Origin: Ligilactobacillus salitolerans
Lineage (GTDB): Bacteria > Bacillota > Bacilli > Lactobacillales > Lactobacillaceae
NCBI RefSeq assembly: GCF_003864415.1
Contig: NZ_BFFP01000001.1
Location: forward strand, 83,803 to 147,802
DNA: 64,000 nucleotides
Direction of reading: 5' to 3'
Below the pieces are notes generated by a model. The model had not been told where the DNA came from. It did no database searches and saw nothing but the letters and a program-made list of their open reading frames with translations. Of the stretch, positions 40,579-50,681 are shown one piece after another. How positions within the stretch are numbered: position 1 is the stretch's first letter; every line of letters starts with the position of its first letter. Position numbers and translations under genes: made by a program.

Positions 40579-41028
40579 ATGAAGGTTATTTTTACACAAG
40601 ATGTCCGCAACAAGGGTAAACGCGGTGAAGTTAAAGAACTGCCAGATGGTTATGCGAACTTTCTGATCAAAGGTAATAAGGCAAAGCAGGCTAACGCAGC
40701 AGCCATGAGCAAGCTGAAAGGCCAGCAGCAAGCAGAAGCTAAAAAAGAAGCTGAGATCGTGGCTGAGGCTAAGGAAGTCAAAGAAAAACTGGAGTCCGGC
40801 AAGTATGTCGTAGAACTCAAAGCCAAAGCAGGGGCTGACGGGCGTCTATTTGGTTCGATCACTTCTAAACAGATCGCACAAGGCCTGGAAAAACAGTACC
40901 AGTTAAAGATCGATAAACGTAAGATGGAGCTTAAGGAACCGATCCGTTCGATGGGGTACGTCAATGTTCCTGTTAAATTGCACAACGAGGTTTCTTCGAA
41001 AATCAGAGTGCATATTTCAGAAAAATAA
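40579..41028 (+). CDS. rplI: 50S ribosomal protein L9
   Basis: 149 residues; MKVIFTQDVRNKGKRGEVKE, Ala/Lys-rich central helix and C-terminal RNA-binding domain. RBS AGGTGAGG, 50 nt after gdpP. Confidence 0.97.
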   Translation: MKVIFTQDVRNKGKRGEVKELPDGYANFLIKGNKAKQANAAAMSKLKGQQQAEAKKEAEIVAEAKEVKEKLESGKYVVELKAKAGADGRLFGSITSKQIAQGLEKQYQLKIDKRKMELKEPIRSMGYVNVPVKLHNEVSSKIRVHISEK

Positions 41029-41056
41029 ATAATAAAACAGCGAGAGCTTGTATGGA

Positions 41057-41095
41057 AAGGACCTGAGCGCGACATTTGCTTAGAGGTCCTTTTTT
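41057..41095 (+). terminator. Terminator between rplI and dnaB
   Basis: AAAGGACCT / AGGTCCTTTTTT with a long loop. It would give dnaB its own transcript; a TATAAT-like -10 (41123-41128) lies after it. Confidence 0.6.
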
Positions 41096-41174
41096 GCTCA
41101 CTAGTCGTTAAAAGCAAAAACAGGTATAATATTGTGCAAATGAAATTTTTTACGGATCAGAAAGGAATGCGGTC

Positions 41175-42548
41175 ATGAACAATGACGTTTTGACAGACAA
41201 TTTACCACCGCAAAATCTGGAAGCAGAACAAGCAGTTCTGGGCTCAGTCTTTTTAAGTGCAGATGCCTTAGCTGATGCAATGGAATACGTTGAGCCAGAC
41301 GACTTTTATCGCAGAGCTCACCAGATCATGTTCCAAGCGATGATCGACCTCAACGATGACGGCGAAGGGATCGATGTGATCACGGTCAAAGACCGTTTAG
41401 ATCAAAATAATCAGCTGGATGATGTGGGCGGTGTGGCCTACATTGCTGAAATAGCTTCAGCTGTACCAACGGCTGCCAATGCCGGCTACTATGCGCATAT
41501 TGTTGAAGAAAAAGCAATGCTGCGCAGACTGATCGCAGCTGCCACTAATATTATGGGGGCAGCTCAGGACCAAGACGGCGATGTGCCAACGCTCTTAGAT
41601 GATGCGGAACGTCAGATCATGGATGTTTCTGAACGTCGTAATCGCAGCGGCTTTAAACCGATCGATCAGGTCTTAAAGAGTGCGCTGGAAGAAGTTGACA
41701 AACTTTCCCAAGAGCATGAGGATATTACCGGACTGCCGACTGGTTACCGCGACTTTGACTTAATGACTGCCGGCTTGCAGCCGGATAATCTGATCATTTT
41801 GGCTGCTCGTCCTGCCGTCGGGAAAACGGCTTTTGCCCTAAACATCGCCCAAAATGTCGGCACTGCGACTGATTCTAACGTTGCGATCTTTTCGCTGGAA
41901 ATGAGCGCGGAATCATTGGTCAACCGCATGCTTTGTGCAGAAGGGTCGATCAATGCCAACCACTTACGTAATGGGCAGCTGACTGATGAAGAGTGGCAGA
42001 ATTTGATCGTTGCCATGGGTGCCTTGTCGAAGACCAATATCTTTATTGACGACACACCCGGCATTAAAATGAGCGAAATTCGTGCAAAGTGTCGGCGTTT
42101 GGCTAAAGAAAAGAATGGCTTAGATTTGATCGTAGTCGACTATTTACAGCTGATCGAAGGCTCGAACAAAGAAAGCCGTCAGCAAGAGGTCTCTGAAATT
42201 TCCCGCCAGCTCAAAAAATTAGCGAAGGAATTATCGGTCCCAATCATTGCCTTGTCGCAGCTCTCTCGTGGAGTTGAACAACGGCAGGATAAGCGGCCGG
42301 TTTTATCTGATATTCGTGAATCAGGTTCAATTGAGCAGGATGCGGACATCGTTGCCTTCCTCTACCGTGATGATTACTATGAACGTGAGAGTGAAGATGA
42401 TGATGAAAAGAGAAATGAAGAAGATCAAGATGTGGGTGAAGTTGAATTGATCATCGAAAAGAACCGTGCTGGGGCACGGGGAACGGTCAAATTGATCTTC
42501 ATTAAATCCTATAATAAGTTTTCTAATATTGCCTACCAGAGTGAATAG
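41175..42548 (+). CDS. dnaB: Replicative DNA helicase DnaB
   Basis: 457 residues: N-terminal helical domain (PPQNLEAEQAVLGS), Walker A AARPAVGKTAFALN, Walker B LIVVDYLQLI and an acidic insert near the end (ESEDDDEKRNEED). Hexameric 5'-3' helicase (named DnaC in B. subtilis). Followed by a strong terminator. Confidence 0.97.
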   Translation: MNNDVLTDNLPPQNLEAEQAVLGSVFLSADALADAMEYVEPDDFYRRAHQIMFQAMIDLNDDGEGIDVITVKDRLDQNNQLDDVGGVAYIAEIASAVPTAANAGYYAHIVEEKAMLRRLIAAATNIMGAAQDQDGDVPTLLDDAERQIMDVSERRNRSGFKPIDQVLKSALEEVDKLSQEHEDITGLPTGYRDFDLMTAGLQPDNLIILAARPAVGKTAFALNIAQNVGTATDSNVAIFSLEMSAESLVNRMLCAEGSINANHLRNGQLTDEEWQNLIVAMGALSKTNIFIDDTPGIKMSEIRAKCRRLAKEKNGLDLIVVDYLQLIEGSNKESRQQEVSEISRQLKKLAKELSVPIIALSQLSRGVEQRQDKRPVLSDIRESGSIEQDADIVAFLYRDDYYERESEDDDEKRNEEDQDVGEVELIIEKNRAGARGTVKLIFIKSYNKFSNIAYQSE

Positions 42549-42560
42549 AGGGCAAACAAA

Positions 42561-42608
42561 GAAACGTTCAACAACCGCAGTGTTATGCGAGGTTGTTGAA
42601 CGTTTTTT
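42561..42608. terminator. Terminator between dnaB and araR
   Basis: AAACGTTCAACAACC / GGTTGTTGAACGTTTTTT, a perfect 15-bp stem. Confidence 0.9.
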
Positions 42609-42614
42609 TCTTGG

Positions 42615-43688
42615 CTAAATTTTGGCGACGGAATCGCGCAGCTCCATCTTCGGATGGTGGGTCAGCGTCTCAAATTCTTTGCCTTTGATCAAAGACAAGA
42701 TGCCTTTGCCGGCTTCCTTACCCACTCGACTGCGCTGATAGTTGACGGTGGTCAATCCTGGGCTTAAGTAAGCGGACGAATCGAAGTTATCAAAACCTAC
42801 CAGAGAAATATCCTGGGGGATCTTTAAATCGAGGTCCTTTAATTTGGCCAAAACATGAATTGCCAGCTGGTCATTATAACAGGCGATCGCGGTTGGCTTT
42901 TCTTTATCTTGCAAATAAAAATCGATCTTCTTGCTGATGACAGAAAATGGATCATGTGAACTGTACATAATAATACTGCTCTTGGAAAGATCGCAGGACA
43001 TTTCCTGGTAGGCTTGAATAAATCCGTTCATCCGGTGGACACCCTGACGGTCATCGACTTGGAAGATACCTAAGATCTTACGGTGTCCCATTTTCAGGAG
43101 GTATTTGATCAGGTTCTTTTCAGCTGCAGCATCATCGTTGATGATCGCTGGGGCTGTTAACTCCGGGTACTGTGCGTTGATGAAAAGCAGCGGGATCTTG
43201 CTCTTCGAAATCTGGTTATAAAGATCGAGATTCATGTTAGGCTTAGCACTTTCGCTAGGCTCTACGATCAGACCAGCAACCTGTGAATCAAGCATTTTGA
43301 TCAGACTGAGCCGTTCTTTTTCCGGCTGATTGTGTGTGTTCGCTAACAAGAGCGAGTAGCCTTCCTGGCTGATCACTGAGTCGATCTCAGAAATGATTTT
43401 AGGAAAGATATAGTCAGCAATGTGAGTACAAATCAGCCCAATTGTCTTACTTTCGGTGTTGGCACTCCATTTTTTATTCCATTCTTCAACGTACATTCCG
43501 CTGCCCTGGACTTTATAGATAAAACGCTCATTTTGCAGCTCGATCAGTGCCTTACGAACGGCATAACGTGAAACACTGAATTTTTCCATTAATTCTGTTT
43601 CAGTCGGCAGTTTGTCATTCATTTTGTATGGCCCAAAAGTTATTTGGTTTTTAAGTTTCTCTTTAACCCTAAGATAATCGTTTTTCAT
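42615..43688 (-). CDS. araR: Arabinose-responsive repressor AraR (GntR/LacI chimera)
   Basis: Start chosen at 43688 (GGGG 8 nt upstream); a longer form starts at 43703. 357 residues: N-terminal GntR winged helix (DKLPTETELMEKFSVSRYAV) joined to a LacI-type sugar-binding domain (KTIGLICTHIADYIFP, ISLVGFDNFDSSAYL). This fusion is the hallmark of AraR, which releases DNA with L-arabinose. It is divergent from araT-B-D-A. Confidence 0.93.
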   Translation of the reverse strand: MKNDYLRVKEKLKNQITFGPYKMNDKLPTETELMEKFSVSRYAVRKALIELQNERFIYKVQGSGMYVEEWNKKWSANTESKTIGLICTHIADYIFPKIISEIDSVISQEGYSLLLANTHNQPEKERLSLIKMLDSQVAGLIVEPSESAKPNMNLDLYNQISKSKIPLLFINAQYPELTAPAIINDDAAAEKNLIKYLLKMGHRKILGIFQVDDRQGVHRMNGFIQAYQEMSCDLSKSSIIMYSSHDPFSVISKKIDFYLQDKEKPTAIACYNDQLAIHVLAKLKDLDLKIPQDISLVGFDNFDSSAYLSPGLTTVNYQRSRVGKEAGKGILSLIKGKEFETLTHHPKMELRDSVAKI

Positions 43689-43899
43689 TAAATTTAACCC
43701 CATAATTTATTTGAATAAAAGCAGATCAATAAAAATCCCCAGGATAATTTATCTGGTCAATAATAGAATAACACAAATTTCCTCTTTGGGGCAAAAAGGT
43801 CAATAGCCTTAGAATGGCGGGAATTCTATTGGCAGGAGAAATCGAATGATTTTGTGGTATATGGAAGCCTCAAAAAATAAATAAATGTTTCACAAATAA

Positions 43900-44013
43900 T
43901 GAAAACGTATCAGACTCGGAAGGAACGCTTTTTTGTTTCACTAATTTATGCGAATGAATTTAACGTAAGGTTGAATCATGCGGACGAATAGTCTAAGATG
44001 ATAAGCGTTTACA
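43900..44013 (+). promoter_or_regulatory. araT promoter and cre-like sites
   Basis: -35 TTGAAT (43971-43976), 17 bp, -10 TAAGAT (43994-43999). A reverse cre-like box GATAAGCGTTTACA (44000-44013, complement TGTAAACGCTTATC) begins directly after the -10, so CcpA would block initiation. Another weaker cre-like TGAAAACGTATCAG is at 43900-43913. I could not define the AraR operators. Confidence 0.65.
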
Positions 44014-44079
44014 AGGGGCTGTTTAGGAGACTAAAGCGTTTCAGACAATGGGTTTTTACAGACAAAGGAGGAAACATTT

Positions 44080-45480
44080 TTGTCCCAAGAGAAAAGGATC
44101 TCGAGTAAATATATTTATTTTTTTGGCTCATTCGGTGGAATTTTATTTGGCTATGATATTGGGGTCATGACCGGGGCGTTGCCGTTCCTCAAAATTGATT
44201 GGGGCCTGGCTGATGGAACTATCACCGGTTGGATCACTTCGGCAGTTATGTTTGGTGCAATTTTTGGTGGAGCAGTGGCAGGTCAACTATCTGATAAGTT
44301 TGGGCGGCGGAGAATGATCTTAGTTTCAGCTGTGATCTTCGCGACCTTCTCATTGCTTTCAATGGCTGCTCCAAATAAGGGTTCGATCTACTTGATCTTA
44401 GTCAGGATCTTGCTAGGACTGGCCGTTGGGGCCGCTTCGGCGCTGGTTCCCGCGTATATGTCGGAAATGGCACCCGCGGATGCTCGCGGTAGCTTGTCGG
44501 GCTTAAACCAGACTATGATCGTTTCAGGGATGCTCTTGTCTTACATCATGGATTTTGTACTGCAAAACCTGCCTCAAGCTTGGGGCTGGCGTGTCATGTT
44601 AGGCTTTGCCGCCGTGCCGGCTGTGATCTTATTCCTCGGTGTTTTACGTTTACCCGAATCACCGCGGTTTTTGATTAAAAGCGGTGATGAAACAGGTGCG
44701 CGTAAAGTTCTGTCATATATCAGAAAAGACAACGGAGAGATCGATAGTGAAGTCAAGTCGATCAAGGAAGCTTCGCACAAGGAAACTGCTGCTGCACAAA
44801 AGACTTCCTGGTCCACTTTGTTTAGTGGAAAGTATCGTTACTTGGTCATTGCTGGTGTTGGTGTGGCTACTTTCCAGCAATTTCAAGGTGCTAATTCGAT
44901 TTTTTATTACATTCCGATCATCGTTGAAAAAGCCACTGGGCAAGCAGCCAGTTCTGCTTTATTGTGGCCGATCGTTCAGGGTGTGATCTTGGTTCTCGGT
45001 TCACTCTTATATATTTGGATCGCTGAAAAAGTTAAGCGGCGGACATTGCTCCTGCTTGGCGGGACCATGATGGGCCTGGCCTTTATCTTACCGGCTATTT
45101 TAAATGCCCTGATCAAGAATTTGAATCCGATGACAACGCTGATCTTCTTATGCATTTACGTTGCCTTCTATTCATTTACTTGGGCCCCGTTGACTTGGGT
45201 CATCGTTGGTGAAATGTTCCCACTGGCTGTTCGTGGACGTGCCTCAGGTCTCGCTTCTTCTATGAACTGGGTCGGTTCTTGGGCCGTTGGTTTGCTTTTC
45301 CCAATTATGACAGCTTCTATGCCGCAAAATATTGTCTTTGTCATTTTCGGTGTGATCTGTCTCGGTGGTGTATTGTTCGTCCGTTTCTGTGTACCTGAAA
45401 CGAAGGGGCATACTCTTGAAGAAATCGAAGAAGCCGGTTTGTACCATGGCAGTAAGGAGCCGCAAGAAGTTAAACAGTAG
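44080..45480 (+). CDS. araT: Sugar:proton symporter, probably L-arabinose
   Basis: 466 residues from TTG at 44080 (AAAGGAGG). MFS sugar-porter signatures: FGYDIGVMTGALPFL, SDKFGRRRMI, PESPRFL and PETKGHTLEEIEE, with twelve helices. Placement at the head of araBDA sets arabinose as the likely substrate; xylose or other pentoses remain possible. Confidence 0.88.
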   Translation: MSQEKRISSKYIYFFGSFGGILFGYDIGVMTGALPFLKIDWGLADGTITGWITSAVMFGAIFGGAVAGQLSDKFGRRRMILVSAVIFATFSLLSMAAPNKGSIYLILVRILLGLAVGAASALVPAYMSEMAPADARGSLSGLNQTMIVSGMLLSYIMDFVLQNLPQAWGWRVMLGFAAVPAVILFLGVLRLPESPRFLIKSGDETGARKVLSYIRKDNGEIDSEVKSIKEASHKETAAAQKTSWSTLFSGKYRYLVIAGVGVATFQQFQGANSIFYYIPIIVEKATGQAASSALLWPIVQGVILVLGSLLYIWIAEKVKRRTLLLLGGTMMGLAFILPAILNALIKNLNPMTTLIFLCIYVAFYSFTWAPLTWVIVGEMFPLAVRGRASGLASSMNWVGSWAVGLLFPIMTASMPQNIVFVIFGVICLGGVLFVRFCVPETKGHTLEEIEEAGLYHGSKEPQEVKQ

Positions 45481-45493
45481 GGAGGAAATATGA

Positions 45494-47101
45494 ATGAATA
45501 CTGCTGAAATAGCAAAGGAGATCCAGGCTGGTAAAACAGCCTTGGGGATTGAATTTGGGTCAACTCAGATCAAAGCAGTCTTAGTGACCGATGATTTTGA
45601 ACCGGTCGCTTCCGGCAGTTTTTTGTGGGAGAACACTTTAAAAGACGGGGTCTGGACCTATTCGCTGGATGAAGTCTGGGATGGAGTCCAGCACAGCTAC
45701 CAGCAAATGGCTGCTGAAGTTTCGAGCAAGTACCATGTGCAAGTTGAAAAGCTCGGTTCGATCGGTGTGAGTGCAATGATGCACGGCTACTTGCCGTTTG
45801 ATAAAAACGACGAATTGCTGGTACCGTTTCGGACTTGGCGTAATACGATCACTGGTGATGCTGCCGAGAAATTAACGAAACTCTTTAACTTTAATATTCC
45901 TTTGCGCTGGAGTATCGCACATCTCTACCATGCAATTTTGCAAAAGGAAGAACACGTTAGAGACATAGACTTTATTACCACCTTAGCCGGGTACGTTCAT
46001 TGGAAATTGTCGGGAAGAAAAGTTACTGGCGTCGGGGATGCGTCAGGGATGTTCCCGATCGGAACGAATGGACAGTTCTCTCAGAAAAAACTAGCACAGT
46101 TTAATGACCTCGCTGAGGTTAAAAAGTATTCGTGGAAAATTGAGGATATTTTACCAGGTGTTTTATCAGCTGGACAGAGTGCAGGCAACTTAACCGAGGA
46201 TGGGGCTAAGCTGCTTGATCCCAGCGGTAAGCTGCAAGCTGGCAGTGTGATGGCTCCGCCAGAAGGTGATGCTGGGACTGGCATGATCTCGACGAATAGT
46301 GTTCGTTTGCGGACAGGTAACATTTCTGTTGGAACATCGGAGTTTTCGATGGTCGTCTTGGATCAGCCGCTCAAAAAAGTGCACCGTGATATTGATATTG
46401 TTCAGACACCGGATGGATTGCCGGTTGCGATGGTTCATATCAATAACTGTTCATCAGACATTAATGCCTGGGCTGACGTCTTTAAAGACTTCGCTAAAAG
46501 GCTGGGACTTAATCTCAAACCTGATGAACTCTACTCAACTTTATTCTTGGATTCGACCAAAGGCGACCCAGATGCTGGCGGTCTAGTTAACTACAGCTAC
46601 CTTTCCGGGGAGCCTGTGACTAAGACAGATGAAGGCCGGCCGTTGTTTGTCCGGACACCAAACAGCAACTTCAATTTAGCGAACTTTATGACCGCGCAGT
46701 TGTACTCAGCCTTTGCCCCGCTCAAGATCGGGATGGATATCCTAACGAATGAAGAAGGCGTAACAACTGATGTCATGATCGCGCAAGGCGGGTTGTTTAA
46801 GACTCCAGTTGTTGCTCAGCAGATCTTGTCTAATGCACTGAATCTGCCGATCTCTGTGATGACTAATGCTAGTGTCGGCGGTCCTTGGGGCATGGCGGTC
46901 CTAGCACAGTACGTTGCTTCCGGTGCCCAAGAGTCCTTGGCGGATTACTTGGATACCAAGGTCTTCTCACATTCAGAGACGATGACTTTAAGTCCAGAAA
47001 AATCCGGTGTGGCTGGCTATGAAAAATATATTGAACGGTTCCAAGCTGGTTTGCCCATTGAAAATCAAGCATCCGTTTTAGAAGATCCAGCACAAAAATA
47101 A
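45494..47101 (+). CDS. araB: L-ribulokinase (FGGY kinase)
   Basis: 535 residues, as in lactobacillar AraB. Motifs: GIEFGSTQIKAVLV, MMHGYLPFD, FRTWRN, and the C-terminal ATP-site region IAQGGLFKTPVVAQQ. The first ATG at 45490 is out of frame; ATG at 45494 has GGGAGG. Phosphorylates L-ribulose before AraD. Confidence 0.9.
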   Translation: MNTAEIAKEIQAGKTALGIEFGSTQIKAVLVTDDFEPVASGSFLWENTLKDGVWTYSLDEVWDGVQHSYQQMAAEVSSKYHVQVEKLGSIGVSAMMHGYLPFDKNDELLVPFRTWRNTITGDAAEKLTKLFNFNIPLRWSIAHLYHAILQKEEHVRDIDFITTLAGYVHWKLSGRKVTGVGDASGMFPIGTNGQFSQKKLAQFNDLAEVKKYSWKIEDILPGVLSAGQSAGNLTEDGAKLLDPSGKLQAGSVMAPPEGDAGTGMISTNSVRLRTGNISVGTSEFSMVVLDQPLKKVHRDIDIVQTPDGLPVAMVHINNCSSDINAWADVFKDFAKRLGLNLKPDELYSTLFLDSTKGDPDAGGLVNYSYLSGEPVTKTDEGRPLFVRTPNSNFNLANFMTAQLYSAFAPLKIGMDILTNEEGVTTDVMIAQGGLFKTPVVAQQILSNALNLPISVMTNASVGGPWGMAVLAQYVASGAQESLADYLDTKVFSHSETMTLSPEKSGVAGYEKYIERFQAGLPIENQASVLEDPAQK

Positions 47102-47120
47102 GAAATAGAGGGAAAGAGCA

Positions 47121-47852
47121 ATGTTAGAAAAATTAAAGCAAGAAGTTTACGAAGCTAATATGAAACTTCCAAAGCTTGACCTGGTGACATTTACCTGGGG
47201 CAATGTCTCTGGGATCGACCGGGAAAAAGGGCTGTTTGTGATCAAGCCGTCTGGGGTGGATTATGACAGTTTAACTCCAGATGACATGGTCGTGGTCGAT
47301 TTGGACGGCAACGTTGTTGAAGGCAGGCTGAATCCATCCAGCGACACACCGACCCATACGGTTTTATATAATCAGTTTCCTAATATCGGCGGGATCGTCC
47401 ATACGCATTCTCCGTGGGCTGTTTCGTTTGCTTCGGCTGGAGTTGATGTTCCAGCGCTTAATACGACCCACGCTGATACTTTCTACGGACCAGTTCCGGT
47501 TTCAGATCCATTGACCAAAGAAGAAATCGAAGAGGCCTATGAAGAAAATACCGGCAAGGTCATCGTCCGCACCTTCCAGGAACGAGGGATCGATGAAGAT
47601 GCTGTTCCTGCAGTTTTAGTCAACCAGCACGGTCCATTTGCCTGGGCCGCAACTCCAGATAAGGCGGTCTATAATGCTAAAGTTTTGGAGGTCGCTGCAG
47701 AAATGGACTACCACGCGTTGCAGTTAGCCGGACATGAACAGATCGGTGTGCCGCAATACTTGTTGGACAAACATTACTACCGCAAGCACGGCAAGAATGC
47801 CTATTATGGGCAAGACAATGCCAAATCCCAGGAACATGCCAAGCGTAAGTAG
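47121..47852 (+). CDS. araD: L-ribulose-5-phosphate 4-epimerase
   Basis: 243 residues of the class II aldolase fold: [21 protein letters not shown], metal-binding HTHSPWA and the later NQHGPF. Converts L-ribulose-5-phosphate to D-xylulose-5-phosphate, linking arabinose to the phosphoketolase or pentose phosphate route. Confidence 0.95.
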   Translation: MLEKLKQEVYEANMKLPKLDLVTFTWGNVSGIDREKGLFVIKPSGVDYDSLTPDDMVVVDLDGNVVEGRLNPSSDTPTHTVLYNQFPNIGGIVHTHSPWAVSFASAGVDVPALNTTHADTFYGPVPVSDPLTKEEIEEAYEENTGKVIVRTFQERGIDEDAVPAVLVNQHGPFAWAATPDKAVYNAKVLEVAAEMDYHALQLAGHEQIGVPQYLLDKHYYRKHGKNAYYGQDNAKSQEHAKRK

Positions 47853-47893
47853 TTTTGGATAAATTCTGTGTATCATTTTTAAAAATCGAGCGG

Positions 47894-47917
47894 AACACTT
47901 TTTAGTGCAAAAGTGTT
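47894..47917 (+). promoter_or_regulatory. Stem-loop between araD and araA
   Basis: AACACTTTT-N6-AAAAGTGTT, perfect 9-bp stem with no T-run after it. Likely an mRNA stability or processing hairpin, which would suit the higher need for isomerase. Confidence 0.5.
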
Positions 47918-47963
47918 TGCGAAAAGTGCGCGGCTCAATCAATAAATTAAAGGAGTGTTTTTA

Positions 47964-49388
47964 ATGTTATCAGTACCAGAGTATGAATTTTGGTTTGTTG
48001 CAGGTAGTCAACCTTTATATGGTGAAGACACATTAAAGAGTGTGGCCGAGGATGCTCAGAAAATCGTTGCAGGCTTAAACGAAAAAGGCGATTTGCCATA
48101 CAAAGTTGTCTTTAAGGAAGTTCTGACAAACGCCGATGGGATCACGAAGTTCATGAAAGAAGCCAACTACCAGGATAAGGTTGCTGGTGTGATCACATGG
48201 ATGCATACCTTCTCCCCAGCCAAGAACTGGATCCGTGGGACTAAGTTGTTACAGAAGCCTTTGCTGCACTTAGCTACACAGTTCTTAAACAATATTCCTT
48301 ACGATACAATTGATTTTGACTATATGAACTTGAACCAAAGTGCCCACGGCGACCGCGAGTACGGTTATATCAATGCCCGCTTGGATAAGCGCAACAAAGT
48401 CATTTATGGCTACTGGGGCGATGCAGAAGTTCAAAAAGAAATCGCCGACTGGGAAAACGTTGCTGTTGCTTACAACGAATCCTTCAACTTAAAAGTTGTT
48501 CGTTTCGGCGATACAATGCGTGACGTTGCTGTGACTGAAGGCGACAAGGTTCAAGCTCAGATCCAACTTGGCTGGACAGTCGACTACTATCCAATCGCTG
48601 ATTTGGTCGAAGAAATCAATAAAGTGACTGAACAAGAGATCGATGCCGAATACGATGACTTGAAGTCCAAGTACGAATTGGTCCAAGGCGACAACGATCC
48701 TGAAAAATATGAACATGCTGTTCGTTATCAATTAAAGCAATATATTGCTATGAAGCGGTTCTTTGAACGCGGCGGCTACTCAGCCTTTACTACCAACTTC
48801 GAAGATCTGCATGATATTGAAGAATTGCAAGGCTTATCAGCTCAGTTGTTAATGCGTGACGGCTACGGCTTCGCTGGAGAAGGCGACTGGAAGACGGCTG
48901 CTTTATTACGGGTCTTCAAGATCATGACTCACAATGAAAAGACAGCCTTCATGGAAGACTATACTTTAGATTTGCGTAAGGGACATGAAGCCATCTTGGG
49001 GTCACATATGCTCGAAGTTGATCCTTCAATCGCATCTGAAAAGCCGCGGGTTGAGGTTCATCCACTAGATATTGGCGGTAAAGATGATCCTGCACGCTTG
49101 GTATTTACAGGCTCTGAAGGCGATGCTGTTGATGTAACGATGGCTGACTTCCGTGATGACTTTAAGATCATCAGCTACGAAGTCGATGCCAATAAACCAG
49201 AAAAGGAAACTCCACACTTGCCAGTTGCTAAGCAGTTGTGGACTCCTAAAGCAGGTTTAAAGGAAGGCGCTACGGCTTGGATCCATGCTGGCGGTGGTCA
49301 TCATACCGTCTTCTCATTCACAGCTAGTGAAGAGCAAGTCGCTGATTTAGCTAACTTGTACCGTGCTAATTATGTAGCAATCAAGTAA
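47964..49388 (+). CDS. araA: L-arabinose isomerase
   Basis: 474 residues from ATG at 47964 (AAAGGAG). Typical [15 protein letters not shown] start, [15 protein letters not shown] [26 protein letters not shown] and [11 protein letters not shown]. Metal-dependent isomerisation of L-arabinose to L-ribulose. Last gene of the ara operon. Confidence 0.96.
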   Translation: MLSVPEYEFWFVAGSQPLYGEDTLKSVAEDAQKIVAGLNEKGDLPYKVVFKEVLTNADGITKFMKEANYQDKVAGVITWMHTFSPAKNWIRGTKLLQKPLLHLATQFLNNIPYDTIDFDYMNLNQSAHGDREYGYINARLDKRNKVIYGYWGDAEVQKEIADWENVAVAYNESFNLKVVRFGDTMRDVAVTEGDKVQAQIQLGWTVDYYPIADLVEEINKVTEQEIDAEYDDLKSKYELVQGDNDPEKYEHAVRYQLKQYIAMKRFFERGGYSAFTTNFEDLHDIEELQGLSAQLLMRDGYGFAGEGDWKTAALLRVFKIMTHNEKTAFMEDYTLDLRKGHEAILGSHMLEVDPSIASEKPRVEVHPLDIGGKDDPARLVFTGSEGDAVDVTMADFRDDFKIISYEVDANKPEKETPHLPVAKQLWTPKAGLKEGATAWIHAGGGHHTVFSFTASEEQVADLANLYRANYVAIK

Positions 49389-49401
49389 ACAGGCAAGTCA
49401 A

Positions 49402-49417
49402 TGTTTCATGTGAAACA
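49402..49417. promoter_or_regulatory. parS-like site, one mismatch
   Basis: TGTTTCATGTGAAACA differs from the perfect site only at the central CACGTG (CATGTG). Intergenic, after araA. Confidence 0.6.
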
Positions 49418-49468
49418 TTTCAAAGAAAGATAGACAACTCAGCCGCTAGCGGTTGAATCATAAGGTGA

Positions 49469-49509
49469 AGCAGGACGTTTTTTACGGTTGAAAAACGTCC
49501 TGTTTTTTT
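49469..49509 (+). terminator. Terminator of the ara operon
   Basis: GCAGGACGTTTTT / AAAAACGTCCTG followed by a T7 run. Confidence 0.9.
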
Positions 49510-49657
49510 GCGCAAGATTTGTTGGAAAAGTTGATTTGACTATAAAATAATAATAAATCTAACGAACTTTATCATCTATGAAAAAGGTTGCAGGACGTAA
49601 ATCTAGAATAAAAAGGAACTATTTTCAAAAAAAATATTTCATTATTCGTTATTTTAG

Positions 49658-49687
49658 TTGCAATTGATGATTGTTTTTGTATATAAT
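49658..49687 (+). promoter_or_regulatory. phnD promoter
   Basis: -35 TTGCAA (49658-49663), 18 bp, -10 TATAAT (49682-49687). It lies in the 357-bp gap 49389-49745, which otherwise holds only the parS-like site and the ara terminator. Confidence 0.65.
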
Positions 49688-49745
49688 ACCTTTTGGACAA
49701 TGTTACATAATATCAATTCGACAAATTACATTGGGGGAAATTCAG

Positions 49746-50681
49746 ATGAAGTTTTTCAAGAAAGCTGCAATTGTTGCTTCTAGTCTTTTATGTGCAGTTG
49801 CATTGGCAGCCTGCGGTAATTCTAAGAGTTCAAAGGACTCAGATGCATATACACCTAAGAAATTAACGGTGCAATTTGTACCTTCGTCAAACGCAACGAC
49901 GATCGAAGCCAAGGCAAAGCCTTTGGAAAAGCTGTTGAAAAAAGAGCTGGGGATCCCAGTTAAAGTTAGTGTTTCAACGGACTATAACACGATTGTGGAA
50001 GCTATGGGTTCCAAAAAAGTTGATATCGGCTTCTTGCCGCCTGATGCCTATGTTTTGGCGCATAAGCAAAATGGGGTCAAGGTCTTGCTGCAAGCTCAGC
50101 GTTTAAATGTTGAGGGTGCAGATAATCATTCCGGAAATAAGAAGGTTGATTACTATCGTTCACAGATCCTTGTGCGTAAAGATAGCGGGATCAAGAGTAT
50201 TAAGGACCTGAAGGGCAAGAAGATCGCGGTTCAGGACACAACCTCAACAGCCGGCTGGATCTATCCAGTAGTTGAAATGTACAAGCATGGGGTAAACATC
50301 AATAAAGACAACATTCAAACTGTCCAAGTCAAGGGACATGATCAAGGTGTTCTTTCTGTTTATAACAAGAACACGGATGCAGCATTTGTTTTCCAAAGTG
50401 CCGAGAATTTGGTTAAAAAGGATGCACCGGATATTCATGACAAGGTTGTGCCGATCTATACCACAAAGAAGATCCCGAATGATACGATCTCAGTTCGCGG
50501 TGATATGAGTTCTAAGTGGCAAAAGAAGATTGCAAAAGCATTCAAGGATATTGCAAAGACCAAGAAGGGGCATGATATTATTTCCAGCGTATATTCACAT
50601 GAAGGCTATGCAGATTCCAAAGACAGCAATTTTGACATCATCCGTGAGTACGATAAGACAGCAGAAAAGCTGGATAAATAA
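49746..50681 (+). CDS. phnD: Phosphonate/phosphite ABC transporter substrate-binding lipoprotein
   Basis: 311 residues from ATG at 49746 (GGGGG RBS). Lipoprotein signal with lipobox LAAC. PhnD-type fold: KLTVQFVPSSNATTIEAKAKPLEKLLK, KKVDIGFLPPDAYVLA, and VQDTTSTAGWIYPV for the anion site. Ligand could be phosphonate, phosphite or phosphate. Its stop codon TAA shares its last A with the first unit of repeat array B, which separates it from phnC. Confidence 0.92.
   Translation: MKFFKKAAIVASSLLCAVALAACGNSKSSKDSDAYTPKKLTVQFVPSSNATTIEAKAKPLEKLLKKELGIPVKVSVSTDYNTIVEAMGSKKVDIGFLPPDAYVLAHKQNGVKVLLQAQRLNVEGADNHSGNKKVDYYRSQILVRKDSGIKSIKDLKGKKIAVQDTTSTAGWIYPVVEMYKHGVNINKDNIQTVQVKGHDQGVLSVYNKNTDAAFVFQSAENLVKKDAPDIHDKVVPIYTTKKIPNDTISVRGDMSSKWQKKIAKAFKDIAKTKKGHDIISSVYSHEGYADSKDSNFDIIREYDKTAEKLDK

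Noticed and set aside
42615..43703. AraR operators in the araR-araT gap
   Set aside because: Several AT-rich partial palindromes are present, but none repeats clearly enough to call.
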